Part shown: positions 1-8,930 of the stretch, one piece after another | Layout: each line of letters opens with the position of its first letter | Position numbering within the stretch: the stretch's first letter is position 1 | DNA from: Dyadobacter fermentans | GTDB taxonomy: Bacteria > Bacteroidota > Bacteroidia > Cytophagales > Spirosomataceae | Length of the DNA stretch: 64,000 nt | Assembly (NCBI RefSeq): GCF_019924045.1 | Contig: NZ_JAHXBN010000005.1 | Span: 248,001-312,000, forward strand | Direction of reading: 5' to 3' | Position numbers and translations under genes: made by a program | The notes under the pieces: generated by a model | The model's input: the letters and a program-made list of their open reading frames with translations, nothing else | Told to the model about the DNA's origin: nothing | The model's database searches: none

Positions 1-1628
1 AACGGGTTGAAGAGGCGAAACTTCGAATACCGGGCCCCGGCATTGAATACGAGCGCATTATAATTGAGCGTCCCGCCTTTCACTGCTATGCTGCCTGCTC
101 CGTTTGCACCGGTGGCCAGTGTGTTATAATCGTTAATTTGGATTCTTATGTTTTCCGCCCTGGCTCCGGCTTTCAAATTCAGGTGATCAAACCATTGGAC
201 TGAAAGCTGCGCATAGGGCGCTAGGTTACGCATATCGATTTTGGGGACCCACACCCTTCCGTCTACAAGGCTCTGAGCCGTTTTGTCATTCAAAAGGTCA
301 AAACCATAAGTCACATCACCCGAAATTTTGTCGGTCAATCGCAGGGGAGTATTTAAATTAACTCTCAGGCCTTTTTTGTTGGAAACAATTTCAGACTGGC
401 CGCTGCCGTAGAAGGAGGCGGAATTGGAGTATACAGTCCAGAAATCCTGCAAGTAAACGTTGGCAGTCAGGCTTGTTTTGCCAAAGATTTCTTTGCTGGT
501 ATATTGAAGGTTAAGATTGTGGTTATGCCTTGTGCCTTCATCGATCCCGACCCTCTTTCCAAGAACCCCGATGGCAGGGCTTTTCCCAAACACGCCGTTT
601 TTCAAAACAAAAGCTGAATGCTGATTTGAGCTGTAAAAGTTGTACATCAGCTCCAATCTCTGATTTTGCGAAAAATTGTAGGCCAGCTTTGTAAAGGCAT
701 TGTATATTTTCGTTTCGCCAAGGCCATATTCAGGCGAAATCACCTGCCCTTCGGCATCACGATAAACGCCCGTTTTTTCATACATGCCACTGACCACATA
801 ATCGAATTTGTTGAGCTGCCCGAAAAGTTGCTGGGACACGCGAAATCCGATTGTGCTATCCCCTTTGGTATTTCCGGTCAAGCCGACTTGAGAAAGCCCA
901 CCGATTTTACTGCCGCCTCTGGGTACTTTGGTGATGTAGTTTATCAATCCTCCATCGGCCCCGTTTCCGTATATGGCCGTCGCCCCTTTTATTACTTCAA
1001 CCCGTTCAATCACAGAAGGATCAATCGAGCGAATGTCCCTTCCGCCTGCGCGAAGCGGTGTGGATTGCGGGATGCCGTCGATTAGCACAAGCAGATTCCT
1101 TCCACGAAGGGTTTGGCCGTAATTACCGGTTTGATTGGTCGGGGAGCCCAACCCTGGAACGGCATATCCTACGATGTTGGCAATATTGGGGCTGACCGTA
1201 GAAAGAGCATCGATTTCCCTGGGGCTGATTACCGTCACAGAGGATGGTGTTTCAGAGAGTGATTCAACCCTTCGGCTGGCCGAGACGATTATCTCGTCCA
1301 GTTGGGATGTGTTTTGTTCGAGATTGAATTCGATGGTCGTGACCTCTCCTGAGCCGACCCGGACTTTTTTCTCCTGCGGAGCAAAGCCCAGCGAGGATAC
1401 TGTGAAGACCACGGCGCCGGGAGCGAGGTCCGTTACGACAAAAGACCCATTTTCATCGGTCTGAGCGCCTACGCCGCTTCCTTTAATCAGAACATGGGCT
1501 GACGGGACGGGTTGGTTGAACGAATTTTTAACGATGCCCTTTACCGTTCCTTTTTCTGTTTGAGCTAAGAGATTTTGGGATAATACAAAAATGAATAGTA
1601 GAAAAACTAGTATAACTCTCGAGTGCAT
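1..1628 (-). CDS. TonB-dependent siderophore-type receptor (C-terminus cut by window edge)
   Basis: This is an outer-membrane receptor that would take up an iron chelate or similar ligand using TonB energy. My translation of the minus strand from the ATG at 1628 gives a signal peptide ending in LLAQ, then a CarboxypepD_reg-like beta-sandwich (about residues 25-105). The plug domain follows, with VLIDGIPQS and VEVIKGATAIYGNGADGG, and then the first barrel strands. The frame is open to base 1, so 542 codons are present; the family usually has 750-800. The plug resembles siderophore/catecholate receptors rather than SusC proteins, since there is no long SusC insertion. A TATTTTTG -7-like box and an AT-rich inverted repeat lie just upstream. 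The substrate cannot be read from the sequence. Confidence 0.9.
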   Translation of the reverse strand, partial: MHSRVILVFLLFIFVLSQNLLAQTEKGTVKGIVKNSFNQPVPSAHVLIKGSGVGAQTDENGSFVVTDLAPGAVVFTVSSLGFAPQEKKVRVGSGEVTTIEFNLEQNTSQLDEIIVSASRRVESLSETPSSVTVISPREIDALSTVSPNIANIVGYAVPGLGSPTNQTGNYGQTLRGRNLLVLIDGIPQSTPLRAGGRDIRSIDPSVIERVEVIKGATAIYGNGADGGLINYITKVPRGGSKIGGLSQVGLTGNTKGDSTIGFRVSQQLFGQLNKFDYVVSGMYEKTGVYRDAEGQVISPEYGLGETKIYNAFTKLAYNFSQNQRLELMYNFYSSNQHSAFVLKNGVFGKSPAIGVLGKRVGIDEGTRHNHNLNLQYTSKEIFGKTSLTANVYLQDFWTVYSNSASFYGSGQSEIVSNKKGLRVNLNTPLRLTDKISGDVTYGFDLLNDKTAQSLVDGRVWVPKIDMRNLAPYAQLSVQWFDHLNLKAGARAENIRIQINDYNTLATGANGAGSIAVKGGTLNYNALVFNAGARYSKFRLFNP

Positions 1629-1656
1629 TGATGTTGGGAATAAATAGAAATTTCTG

Positions 1657-1664
1657 CAAAAATA
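1657..1664 (-). promoter_or_regulatory. -7 promoter element of the TonB receptor
   Basis: On the minus strand this reads TATTTTTG, a full match to the Bacteroidota -7 consensus TAnnTTTG. It lies about 29 bases ahead of the receptor ATG. No clear -33 TTG was found at the usual distance. Confidence 0.45.
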
Positions 1665-1667
1665 GTT

Positions 1668-1688
1668 TATTTAGACTTATTATAAATA
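1668..1688. promoter_or_regulatory. candidate iron-responsive operator
   Basis: A TATTTA / TAAATA inverted repeat with a 9-base spacer lies directly upstream of the -7 box of the siderophore-type receptor. Position and AT-rich palindromic form suit a Fur-type repressor site, but the assignment to Fur is inference. Confidence 0.3.
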
Positions 1689-1856
1689 TTTTTATCGAAA
1701 AAATCAACCCTTGCCCGGAAAAGGCACTCTGGGCCTTGTGAAGGCATGTTACACCGCAGTTTTCCACAAATGAATGAGACGGAAACTGCGGTATAATGAT
1801 CATTTCCCCCTGATCTTTATTCGCTTCTCAGACCCCTCACCGGATTCTTGAAGGCG

Positions 1857-2765
1857 TCAGTTGAAGGACTGCCGGAAATCCAGTGGGCTTTGTTGGGTCT
1901 TGTTTTTAAATAACTTGTTGAAAGACTGAGGATGTACGAAGCCCAGTTGATAGGCGATCTCACTGACGGACAACGTGGTCGTAGATAATTTTTCTTTTGC
2001 CTTCTCGATCAGTTTCTCGTGAATGATCTGTTGCATCGTCTGGCCGGTGAGTTGTTTTAACAGGCTAGTTAAATATTTGGAGGAGATGTTCAGCGTGTCG
2101 GCAAAGTATGCTACGGTTGGCAGCCCTTCAGAAAGCAGGTCTTCATCGTTTAAATAGGTAGCTAAGATCTCTTCCACCTGGTTTAGGATCTGGTGGTTAG
2201 TGATTTTTCGGGTGATGAACTGACGCTGGTAGAAACGTTCGGCATATTTTAGCAAGGTTTCCAGGTGCGAGACAATAATATCCTGGCTGAACTTATCCAT
2301 ATTGGAATAATATTCAGCTTTAATATTGTTGACCAGGTCGTTGATTACAATTTCTTCCTTGTCCGATAGGAACAGCGCTTCATGGGTAGCATAGCTAAAG
2401 TATTCGTATCGCTTGATTTTGGTAGCAAGCGATGTGTTCCAAAGAAAATCAGGGTGCACGAACAGCATCCAACCCGCCAGCCCCTCAGGCACACCGTTCT
2501 CTTCGCCGCGCAAGATCTGGCCGGGAGACAAAAAGGCCATCAGCCCTTCGTCAAAGTCGTATTTCTGCTGCCCGTAGTGTAAGCCGTCACATCCTCTCTT
2601 CATCGATATCACATATAAATCGAAAATGACCGCCTCTATGCCCGTATCGTTTTTCAGGCCTTTCAGGTCAACGATGCTGATCAGCGGGTGATGGGGTTTG
2701 GGGAGCCCCATCAAACGGTGTATCTCCGTGATGGAGCCGATCCGGTAAGGTTTGCTGTTTGCCAT
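1857..2765 (-). CDS. AraC-family transcriptional regulator
   Basis: This is a 302-residue regulator. An N-terminal cupin-like sensing region (about 1-190) is followed by an AraC double helix-turn-helix. The second helix pair shows VSEIAYQLGFVHPQSFNKLFK near the C-terminus. It is the last gene of a minus-strand run after an SDR oxidoreductase (3171-3953) and a DoxX-like membrane protein (2774-3127), with only 8 bases to the latter. It is clearly paralogous to the AraC protein at 40647-41552: both begin with an H-P-LIS core (HPLISIVDL / HPLISLIDN) and share the layout throughout. That second copy also sits next to an SDR gene, so the pair is probably a repeated functional module. The inducer is unknown. 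Confidence 0.92.
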   Translation of the reverse strand: MANSKPYRIGSITEIHRLMGLPKPHHPLISIVDLKGLKNDTGIEAVIFDLYVISMKRGCDGLHYGQQKYDFDEGLMAFLSPGQILRGEENGVPEGLAGWMLFVHPDFLWNTSLATKIKRYEYFSYATHEALFLSDKEEIVINDLVNNIKAEYYSNMDKFSQDIIVSHLETLLKYAERFYQRQFITRKITNHQILNQVEEILATYLNDEDLLSEGLPTVAYFADTLNISSKYLTSLLKQLTGQTMQQIIHEKLIEKAKEKLSTTTLSVSEIAYQLGFVHPQSFNKLFKNKTQQSPLDFRQSFN

Positions 2766-2773
2766 GCTGCCGG

Positions 2774-3127
2774 TTACTTAAATTTAAACGGATATTTGAG
2801 CCATATCATGACCAATGGTATGACTAGAAATGGGATCTCCATCAATGCCATACGGTAATTTCCCGCTCGCAGCGCCAGCCCCATGATGATAACAATCAGG
2901 ACCGCATTGAGCATATTGCCCAGGAAAAAGGTACCAGGAATGAGCAAAAGTACGCCAACCGCTATGGCTATACCAGCCAGATAGGGAATGAACATTTCGC
3001 TGATCCCTAAACTTTCCATCATCTTAACGGACTCCGGATTGTCTTTGTAATGTAGGGTATCCCAGGCATGTTTGAAGCTGAGTGCTACCGAAATAAGTAG
3101 CAGCACAACGGAAATGATGTTTTTCAT
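2774..3127 (-). CDS. DoxX-like small integral membrane protein
   Basis: This 117-residue protein has four hydrophobic segments (about 4-20, 48-65, 68-88 and 95-110) and ends in a basic tail, KYPFKFK. Length and topology fit the DoxX-like family of four-helix inner-membrane proteins, though no catalytic motif confirms it. It lies between the SDR gene (44 bases upstream) and the AraC gene (8 bases downstream), so the three are probably co-transcribed. The physiological role is not known. Confidence 0.7.
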   Translation of the reverse strand: MKNIISVVLLLISVALSFKHAWDTLHYKDNPESVKMMESLGISEMFIPYLAGIAIAVGVLLLIPGTFFLGNMLNAVLIVIIMGLALRAGNYRMALMEIPFLVIPLVMIWLKYPFKFK

Positions 3128-3170
3128 GATGATTTATTAAGGACAAACCTTGATTTCTTCATACCCAATT

Positions 3171-3953
3171 TTATTGGCGATTATTCAGTTTTTTGAATTT
3201 CTCAAATTCCCTATGCCCCACTTTCATCAATTGATTAGGCATCAAGCGGCTTAAAAATTTGATCACGTTCACCAGGAATGGCTTGATCTCGGGTGTGTCG
3301 TTCAGGAGTCCTTTGATGGCTACCTTGACCAGTTTATCTACATCCATCATTTGGCCTGGATTTGGAGGCATCACCCAATCATTCTGGAGATTGGTATTCA
3401 CCCCCGGGGGGACCAGTTCGAATACCCTGACACTGGTTTTGTTTAATTGCAGGCGCAGGGCCAGCGTGTAAGCATGAACCCCTGCTTTTGAAGCGCTGTA
3501 AACCGGAGCGGTGGAATAAGGCATAAAAGCAATCGCCGAGGACACGTTCACAATTGCCGCAGAAGGCATCCTTATCAAATGCGGTAAAAATTGATGGACC
3601 ATCCGGATCGTTCCTGCCAGATTGATATCGATCTCACGGGTGATGTTTTCCAGATCCTGGCTGGCGTCCTGAATGTCAAGCAACCGCATTTCACCTGCAT
3701 TGTTAACGATCATATTCAGATCGGGGAATTGTTGTGTCACATCTTTATACAGGCGCTTAATGGCTTGCGGATCGCTTACATCGCTCTGAAAGACGTGTAT
3801 TTTAGGGAAACGCTTTTTAGTATCGTTTAAGGCCTTTTGTTTACGACCCGTCACGATGATTGTTGATCCTTGCTGGGTAAGTTGCTTGACAAGTTCCAGC
3901 CCTATACCGCTGGTTCCACCAGTGATAAGGATGGTGCTGTTCTTTAAGTCCAT
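3171..3953 (-). CDS. short-chain dehydrogenase/reductase
   Basis: This is a 260-residue NAD(P)-dependent SDR oxidoreductase. The N-terminal Rossmann motif TGGTSGIG (TGxxxGxG), the NNAG motif and the active-site YSASK (YxxxK) with its preceding catalytic serine region (VNVSSA) are all present. I start at the ATG at 3953, because it places the first beta strand (DLKNSTILITGG) at the usual distance. The longer open frame back to 4067 adds 38 residues without domain character. It resembles the DltE/YqjQ-like SDR group, but the substrate is unknown. It is probably the first gene of the SDR/DoxX-like/AraC operon. Confidence 0.9.
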   Translation of the reverse strand: MDLKNSTILITGGTSGIGLELVKQLTQQGSTIIVTGRKQKALNDTKKRFPKIHVFQSDVSDPQAIKRLYKDVTQQFPDLNMIVNNAGEMRLLDIQDASQDLENITREIDINLAGTIRMVHQFLPHLIRMPSAAIVNVSSAIAFMPYSTAPVYSASKAGVHAYTLALRLQLNKTSVRVFELVPPGVNTNLQNDWVMPPNPGQMMDVDKLVKVAIKGLLNDTPEIKPFLVNVIKFLSRLMPNQLMKVGHREFEKFKKLNNRQ

Positions 3954-4122
3954 ATTTTTCTCGCTGTTGTTGATGCAAAGTTCAGCCAATGTCAATTGGC
4001 AGATGTATCCAAAAGTCGCGAGGTTGTAGTTGAAAGGAGGATTACCAGCATGGGGATTTGGTCGCATTGACCATCGGATTCTTCAATGTCATTGCAAATT
4101 GCTAGGTTCTAGTGAAGTATTT

Positions 4123-5127
4123 CTAGCTTCTGATCTCTCTTCGCATGAATAAGTAATAAGAATATGCAAAACAAAGAAAAGTTGCGGCTAATAATCCGGA
4201 CAATTGAGGCCAGACCACCATCAGGCTCTCCGTAAATGGAAGTGGTGCGGGAATAGCCCCTGCCATTTGCTCCATCGTCATAGGACCCAGGCTTCGGACC
4301 GATGGCATCAGCAGAGTGGTCGTCGCATCGGAAAACAGCTGGCTTGGTGCCAGGCGGAGTATATTCAGCACCATTTCGTTGTATCCGACGATGTCGGCCT
4401 CGGTCAGGATTGCCTGTCTGGGAACGAGCGCGCCGATCACCAAATTGACAACAATCTGATAGAATACCGTAAAAAATAACCATACGCCGATCGCTGCAAG
4501 TGCCGAAGTTGCCGTTTGTTTGAACGCTATGGAAAACAGTATCGACAAGCTCAGCCAAAACCCGACATAAACCACAGTCAGGACGGCGAAAGTGAAGATC
4601 CGGAGCACTTCGACCGGCTCGATCCAGACACCAGTAATACACAAGCCTGCTCCAATCATAAGCAAGACGAGGGTAAAAAACAGGGCGCCTACAAGAATTA
4701 ATGCACTCGCGAATTTTGCCAGGATCAGATTGTCGCGATATATGGGCTGAGCCATCAGTCGAATCAAGGTGCCGTTATTCTGTTCGGAATTGATCGCATC
4801 AAAGCCCAGCGCTATTCCGAGCAATGGACCGAGAAAATTCAGAAAGACATGAAACGTCGGCATCGTACCGTCTGTGGTGGTAAGCAGTTTCAGATAAAGA
4901 AACGTGCTATCCGGATCCTGCGTATTTGAAACTGCAACCCTGATGTTGCTTAGCGATACATACAAAGCCCCCAAAAATGTGAGTACCAGCAAGACCAGCA
5001 GCAGGATAAGTCGCCAGCTCCGGATGTGGTCCGCCACTTCTTTATCGACCATCACCCGGAATGCGGTAGCCGCGGTGGGTTTACTTTTTATTGAAGTACC
5101 TTTTGAAAATACTGCGAGACTTTTCAT
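4123..5127 (-). CDS. ABC-2 type transporter permease
   Basis: This 334-residue integral membrane protein has a cytoplasmic N-terminus, a first TM helix at about residues 38-58, a large extracytoplasmic loop, and five further TM helices ending near 325. The loop plus helix pattern is that of NosY/GldF-like ABC-2 permeases. The upstream ATPase gene ends at 5081, so the 5127 start overlaps it by 47 bases. An internal ATG at 5052 (MVDKEVADHIRSW) would avoid the overlap and cannot be excluded. It works with the ATPase at 5081-6088 and the NEW3 protein at 6094-6945; the substrate is unknown. Confidence 0.88.
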   Translation of the reverse strand: MKSLAVFSKGTSIKSKPTAATAFRVMVDKEVADHIRSWRLILLLVLLVLTFLGALYVSLSNIRVAVSNTQDPDSTFLYLKLLTTTDGTMPTFHVFLNFLGPLLGIALGFDAINSEQNNGTLIRLMAQPIYRDNLILAKFASALILVGALFFTLVLLMIGAGLCITGVWIEPVEVLRIFTFAVLTVVYVGFWLSLSILFSIAFKQTATSALAAIGVWLFFTVFYQIVVNLVIGALVPRQAILTEADIVGYNEMVLNILRLAPSQLFSDATTTLLMPSVRSLGPMTMEQMAGAIPAPLPFTESLMVVWPQLSGLLAATFLCFAYSYYLFMRREIRS

Positions 5128-6088
5128 TGGTATTGTTTTCGATTAAATGGTTATCAAAATACTTTTGATAAATTTCATCAAGTCCGAATTCCTTCTTATG
5201 GACACCCATTACGTCAAGCCCTTTGGCGACGAAGAAACGTACAATGTCGGGCGTAACATCCGAGGCGCACGCGATCCGCACAAGGTTTTCGGTAATGTGC
5301 AATTCTCGCACATCACGGATATTCCGTAGTTCATCACTATACTCCCAGCAGGCTGGTAAAGGTTCTCTCACTGTGACACTCACCGAATAGGAATCTTCGT
5401 CAAAAAGGGTCCGTGAAAGCTCATGTATATTTCCTTCCATCTGCATTTTACCAGCAGCGAAAATACCGACACGGTCACAAACCATCTGCACCTGATGCAA
5501 ATGGTGGGAAGATAATAAGACGGTCAATCCCTGTTCCCTGCTCAGCTGGCGTATCAGACTGAGGAACTCTTTAACGCCTGCGGGGTCGATGCCGAGCGTG
5601 GGCTCGTCGAGGATAATTACTTCCGGCCGCTTGATTAAAACTTCCGCCAGACCGAGCCTTTGTTTCATACCGCGGGAAAAGACGGACGTTCTTTTGTTGG
5701 CCGAATCGTCCAGGCCGACCAGATCCATCAGATCCAGTGCACGTTGGTGTGCCTCATTTTCAGGGATGCCGTTTAGTTTTCCGGTATATATCAGGTTCTC
5801 TAGGGCCGTCATGCTTTCGTAAAAACCGATACTGTCGGGCATGTAACCTACCTTACGTTTTACCAGAATGGGATGGGTCGTCGCATCGATTCCGCAGACC
5901 AGCGCGTTGCCCGACGTGGGTTCGGTAAGCCCCAGCATCATCAGGATGGTCGTAGTCTTCCCTGCTCCGTTCGGGCCTAGCAAACCGAATATTTCGCCTT
6001 TTTCGATTTTCAGGTTCAGATCATCGACTGCCTTCAGAGAACCATAACATTTAGTCAACCCCTTCAAATCAATGACAGGATTTTCCAT
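5081..6088 (-). CDS. ABC transporter ATP-binding protein
   Basis: This 335-residue ATPase pairs with the ABC-2 permease downstream. Walker A GPNGAGKT (about residues 38-45), the signature FSRGMKQRLGLAE, Walker B VIILDEP and the switch histidine (SSHH) are all visible. A C-terminal extension of about 110 residues follows the nucleotide-binding domain, as in the CcmA/NosF-like group. The stop overlaps the permease start and the start lies 5 bases after the NEW3 gene, so the three are one operon. It acts at the inner face of the cytoplasmic membrane. Confidence 0.93.
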   Translation of the reverse strand: MENPVIDLKGLTKCYGSLKAVDDLNLKIEKGEIFGLLGPNGAGKTTTILMMLGLTEPTSGNALVCGIDATTHPILVKRKVGYMPDSIGFYESMTALENLIYTGKLNGIPENEAHQRALDLMDLVGLDDSANKRTSVFSRGMKQRLGLAEVLIKRPEVIILDEPTLGIDPAGVKEFLSLIRQLSREQGLTVLLSSHHLHQVQMVCDRVGIFAAGKMQMEGNIHELSRTLFDEDSYSVSVTVREPLPACWEYSDELRNIRDVRELHITENLVRIACASDVTPDIVRFFVAKGLDVMGVHKKEFGLDEIYQKYFDNHLIENNTNEKSRSIFKRYFNKK

Positions 6089-6093
6089 GCTGC

Positions 6094-6945
6094 TTATCGT
6101 CTACCGTATTTTCTGATTAGCTTGAATATTAATCCGATGGCAAGTAAAATCACGAGAATGCCGAGCCAACCGGATAGTGGGGAAGTTTTAACGGTGATAC
6201 GGAAAGCAGCATCAGCGTTGGCATTCGGGCTCTTGGCCGTCAACGTGGAAACGTAATCCCCCGCTATTGTTTTGTCGGGCACATGTACCTTGGCTGTTAC
6301 CTCGATAAAACCGGAGGGGTCTATACGCTCTACTTTGGCCGGCTCAAAGGTAACCTGCCATTTGGGGGGTGTCTGGGCTGTCAGCTCCACATCAGCGAGC
6401 GGCAGGGTTCCCGTGTTCTTGACTGTGCACACGATTTGCTTCACACTGCCTTCGGTGACATTTTCACTAAGCCGTCCGGAAGGAGTTGTCAATTCAATCT
6501 TGTAAGCACCTTTGAGAACTGCTTCAAGATTGAGTCTAAGCGTGTCAACCGGCGAAACGGCTGTTACCGGAATCGCATACTTCCCCGGCTTGGAATAGGG
6601 ATTTGCGGTGAATTCTACGGATACTTCCTGTGCCGCGCCTGGTTCGACACGGACTGAGGTGACCGGACTGCCCATGGTGCGAAAGGATACCAACCAGCCG
6701 GCGGGTACTTTCGCATCCAACGCATAAACCTTTGCCTGGCCAGACCCGTTTTTAAGCGTTGCAGAATAACGGAATGGCTCGTTGGCGCTGGCTTGCAGGT
6801 TAAATAAGTTGGTTTGAAAGGTAGGGCCTCCGCTTGGTTTACCCGAAGGCTGCGCTTGTGAATTTACCGAAAGTGCGGCTAAGAAAAGAAAACCGCAAAT
6901 AGAATAAGCGTTGTACGTTTTGATAAGTGGACAAAAAAGAGACAT
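6094..6945 (-). CDS. NEW3-domain membrane-anchored protein
   Basis: This is a 283-residue exported protein. A signal peptide (about 1-31, ending SQAQ) is followed by two immunoglobulin-like NEW3/COG1470-type repeats. The second runs through TVKNTGTLPLADVELTAQ and WQVTFEPAKVERIDPSG. A single C-terminal TM helix (LGILVILLAIGLIFKLI) and a basic tail complete it. Such proteins are commonly encoded next to ABC-2 ATPase/permease pairs, as here, and probably act as the extracytoplasmic partner. It is the first gene of the operon. Confidence 0.82.
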   Translation of the reverse strand: MSLFCPLIKTYNAYSICGFLFLAALSVNSQAQPSGKPSGGPTFQTNLFNLQASANEPFRYSATLKNGSGQAKVYALDAKVPAGWLVSFRTMGSPVTSVRVEPGAAQEVSVEFTANPYSKPGKYAIPVTAVSPVDTLRLNLEAVLKGAYKIELTTPSGRLSENVTEGSVKQIVCTVKNTGTLPLADVELTAQTPPKWQVTFEPAKVERIDPSGFIEVTAKVHVPDKTIAGDYVSTLTAKSPNANADAAFRITVKTSPLSGWLGILVILLAIGLIFKLIRKYGRR

Positions 6946-7149
6946 AATCTAACAAACAAAAGTTATCACTAAGTTTCATTTATTAAAGAATGATTGCAAA
7001 GCCTCGTTCGGCCTATGCACCCTAATTGCCGCGAAAATAAAAAATGAGTGAATTTTTCAAAAATCCGTTCAACAAAATTTCACTTCCTGGGCTTGATTAT
7101 CTCGCTCATCAAAAGAAAAGGGCTGGATTTGGAAAGGCTGAGACATGGG

Positions 7150-8037
7150 TTAAATGCGAATTTTACCTTCCATAACAATGACGGCCGATCCGCTGATCCA
7201 AATGCCTTCGGAGGTGGCGTTGAAGTGAATAACCGATGGTCGTCCGATTTGGGCACCTTGTAGTACTTTGTAGTCAGTCTCTGATCTCACATACCCTTTT
7301 TGTAACAGATAGCCGGCCAGCGGTCCGGCGGCGCTTCCGGTTGCCGGGTCCTCATCGATTCCGATGCCTGGATTGAAAAATCGTGCATGGGCAAGGTATT
7401 CAGGATCGTTATTCGGGATGGTGAAACAATAAAATCCCTCAAAGCCATACTGTTCTGCGATCTGAATCAAAAGTTTTTTCTCCACCCTTGCATCTCTAAG
7501 CGCAGCAGCGTCTTTCAATGGCACCATTAGATGAGTAGCTTCGGTGGAAACCACTGTCGGGGACAGCTGCTGGAATAAAACCTGTTCGGTGTTAAGAGAA
7601 AGGGCGCGCGCAACATCTTCCCTGGATACCTGAGCTTCAATCACAGCCGGAATCTGCCGCATACCAATGATGGGGGAGGCAGGGCTGGATTGGTCAACAT
7701 GCAAAGCAATAATATCGTCCTTCATAACGACATATTGTTTTCCCTGTTGCTGTGAAAAAATGTCCATGCCGGTAAGCAGAGCTGCGGCCACCGCACCGAG
7801 CAGGTTGTGACCTGCACCGCCGACTTCGAATCCGGTGGGGGTAAACGAGCGTACTTTTAGCGCATTTTCTTTTTGCGAATAATAAATGAAAGACGTTTCC
7901 GAGTAGCCAAACTCGCGGGCAATATCCGCGTAATTTTCAACTAGCAAGTCTGAATCGGTCAGCACCACCGCCAGTGGGTTACCCTTGTATCTCACATCTG
8001 AAAAAACATCGAGCACGTAGTAGGAGTAGCTTTTCAT
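7150..8037 (-). CDS. PhzF-family isomerase/epimerase
   Basis: This 295-residue protein has the two-lobed diaminopimelate-epimerase-like fold of the PhzF family. Visible marks are the N-terminal YYVLDVFSDVRYKGNPLAVV, the active-site region GYSETSFI with the conserved glutamate, GFEVGGAGHNLLGA in the first lobe, and the second-lobe signature DEDPATGSAAGPLAGYL. I start at the ATG at 8037 because family members begin almost exactly at this strand; the frame extends 15 codons further upstream. The substrate in most members is unknown. It stands alone between the ABC operon and the HxlR remnant. Confidence 0.92.
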   Translation of the reverse strand: MKSYSYYVLDVFSDVRYKGNPLAVVLTDSDLLVENYADIAREFGYSETSFIYYSQKENALKVRSFTPTGFEVGGAGHNLLGAVAAALLTGMDIFSQQQGKQYVVMKDDIIALHVDQSSPASPIIGMRQIPAVIEAQVSREDVARALSLNTEQVLFQQLSPTVVSTEATHLMVPLKDAAALRDARVEKKLLIQIAEQYGFEGFYCFTIPNNDPEYLAHARFFNPGIGIDEDPATGSAAGPLAGYLLQKGYVRSETDYKVLQGAQIGRPSVIHFNATSEGIWISGSAVIVMEGKIRI

Positions 8038-8088
8038 AATGCAATATAATCTATTAAGCCCATAAACCCGGCCCGCACACAAGCTTGC

Positions 8089-8304
8089 TCAAATAACCTT
8101 TCGGTGCTGCTTTCCCCATTCGATCATGGCGCTAATCACAGGTTCAAACGAATGGCAGTATTCTTGCACCTCATATTCCATAGCGGCAAAACCTTCGGCA
8201 TGCGGCTTGCGAATAATGATTTTATTCATTTCAAGTTCGCGGAGCTCGCGTGTGAGCGTACGGGATGGGTGATTGATGCGTTTGGTCAGACATGTTTTTA
8301 AAAG
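8089..8304 (-). pseudogene. HxlR-family regulator remnant, N-terminus lost
   Basis: Reading the minus strand gives 71 codons without a proper start, beginning just after an in-frame TAA. They include SRTLTRELRELEMNKII, followed by an acidic wing region and FEPVISAMIEWGKQH. This is the second half of an HxlR-type winged helix (the usual form is L-T-x-x-L-R-x-L-E then a C-terminal I-x-x-M-x-x-W-G). The first 35 or so residues, holding the first helices, are missing. The remnant faces a SnoaL-like gene, also broken, across about 70 bases. This is the classical arrangement of an HxlR regulator and its target. Confidence 0.7.
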
Positions 8305-8374
8305 TTAGGTATCCCCAAGGATACCGTTTAATGATAGTGCCTTTTTTCATCGTATTCTTGCCAAAAAAGAAACG

Positions 8375-8836
8375 ATGAAAGCAGCACATTCAAAAATAAG
8401 CATTCAGCAGGACCCGGCAGCATTCATCGCCATCCATCAGCTTTTGCAGCGCTACACTGATGTCATCAACCGGCGGGATTGGGAAGCATTGCCGGAACTG
8501 TTTTGGGAGGATGCGATTTGGCAGGCATTGAAACCTGTTGACATGCAGCTTGCCGGTCTTGCTGCGATCCGCGAAGGCATACCGGCAAGTGTTAGCAGAA
8601 CCAGTTTTCTGGTGCAGTTTGCGACGGGCGTCGTGATCGAACTGGACAATGGGTTTAGCGCGAAAGTGCGCTCGCACCTGAGCGAGTTAGGGGCATTTCT
8701 TCAAACTGGTAAAGGATTGTAGGCAGTAGGTGTATACCGGGATGTAGTTACCAGCCGTGACGGGGTTTGGAAATTCAGCGTGCGTGAATTTGAGCTGCGT
8801 TACAATGCAGATAGCATGCCGGCGTTGCTGCCTTAG
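8375..8836 (+). pseudogene. SnoaL/NTF2-like protein with in-frame amber stop
   Basis: The first 115 codons encode a SnoaL_4-type alpha+beta barrel (LLQRYTDVINRRDWEALPELF, then DAIWQALKPVDMQLAG). A TAG at 8720-8722 interrupts the frame. The same frame continues for 37 further codons (VGVYRDVVTSRDGVWKFS) to a TAG at 8834, and this second part completes the last strands of the domain. A single nonsense change therefore seems to have inactivated it. A functional 115-residue short form is possible but would lack two strands of the barrel. It lies divergent to the HxlR remnant. Confidence 0.72.
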
Positions 8837-8930
8837 ATTTCTGATTTTCCGGCCAAAATGATTGATAACGTTCGTATGGCATTGCGATTGGTGAATTGAA
8901 AAAATAGCGCATTGATTCAGTGGAAGGAAA

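Noticed and set aside
1528..1803. 91-codon minus-strand frame at the front of the first receptor
   Set aside because: It overlaps the receptor start in another frame and covers its promoter.
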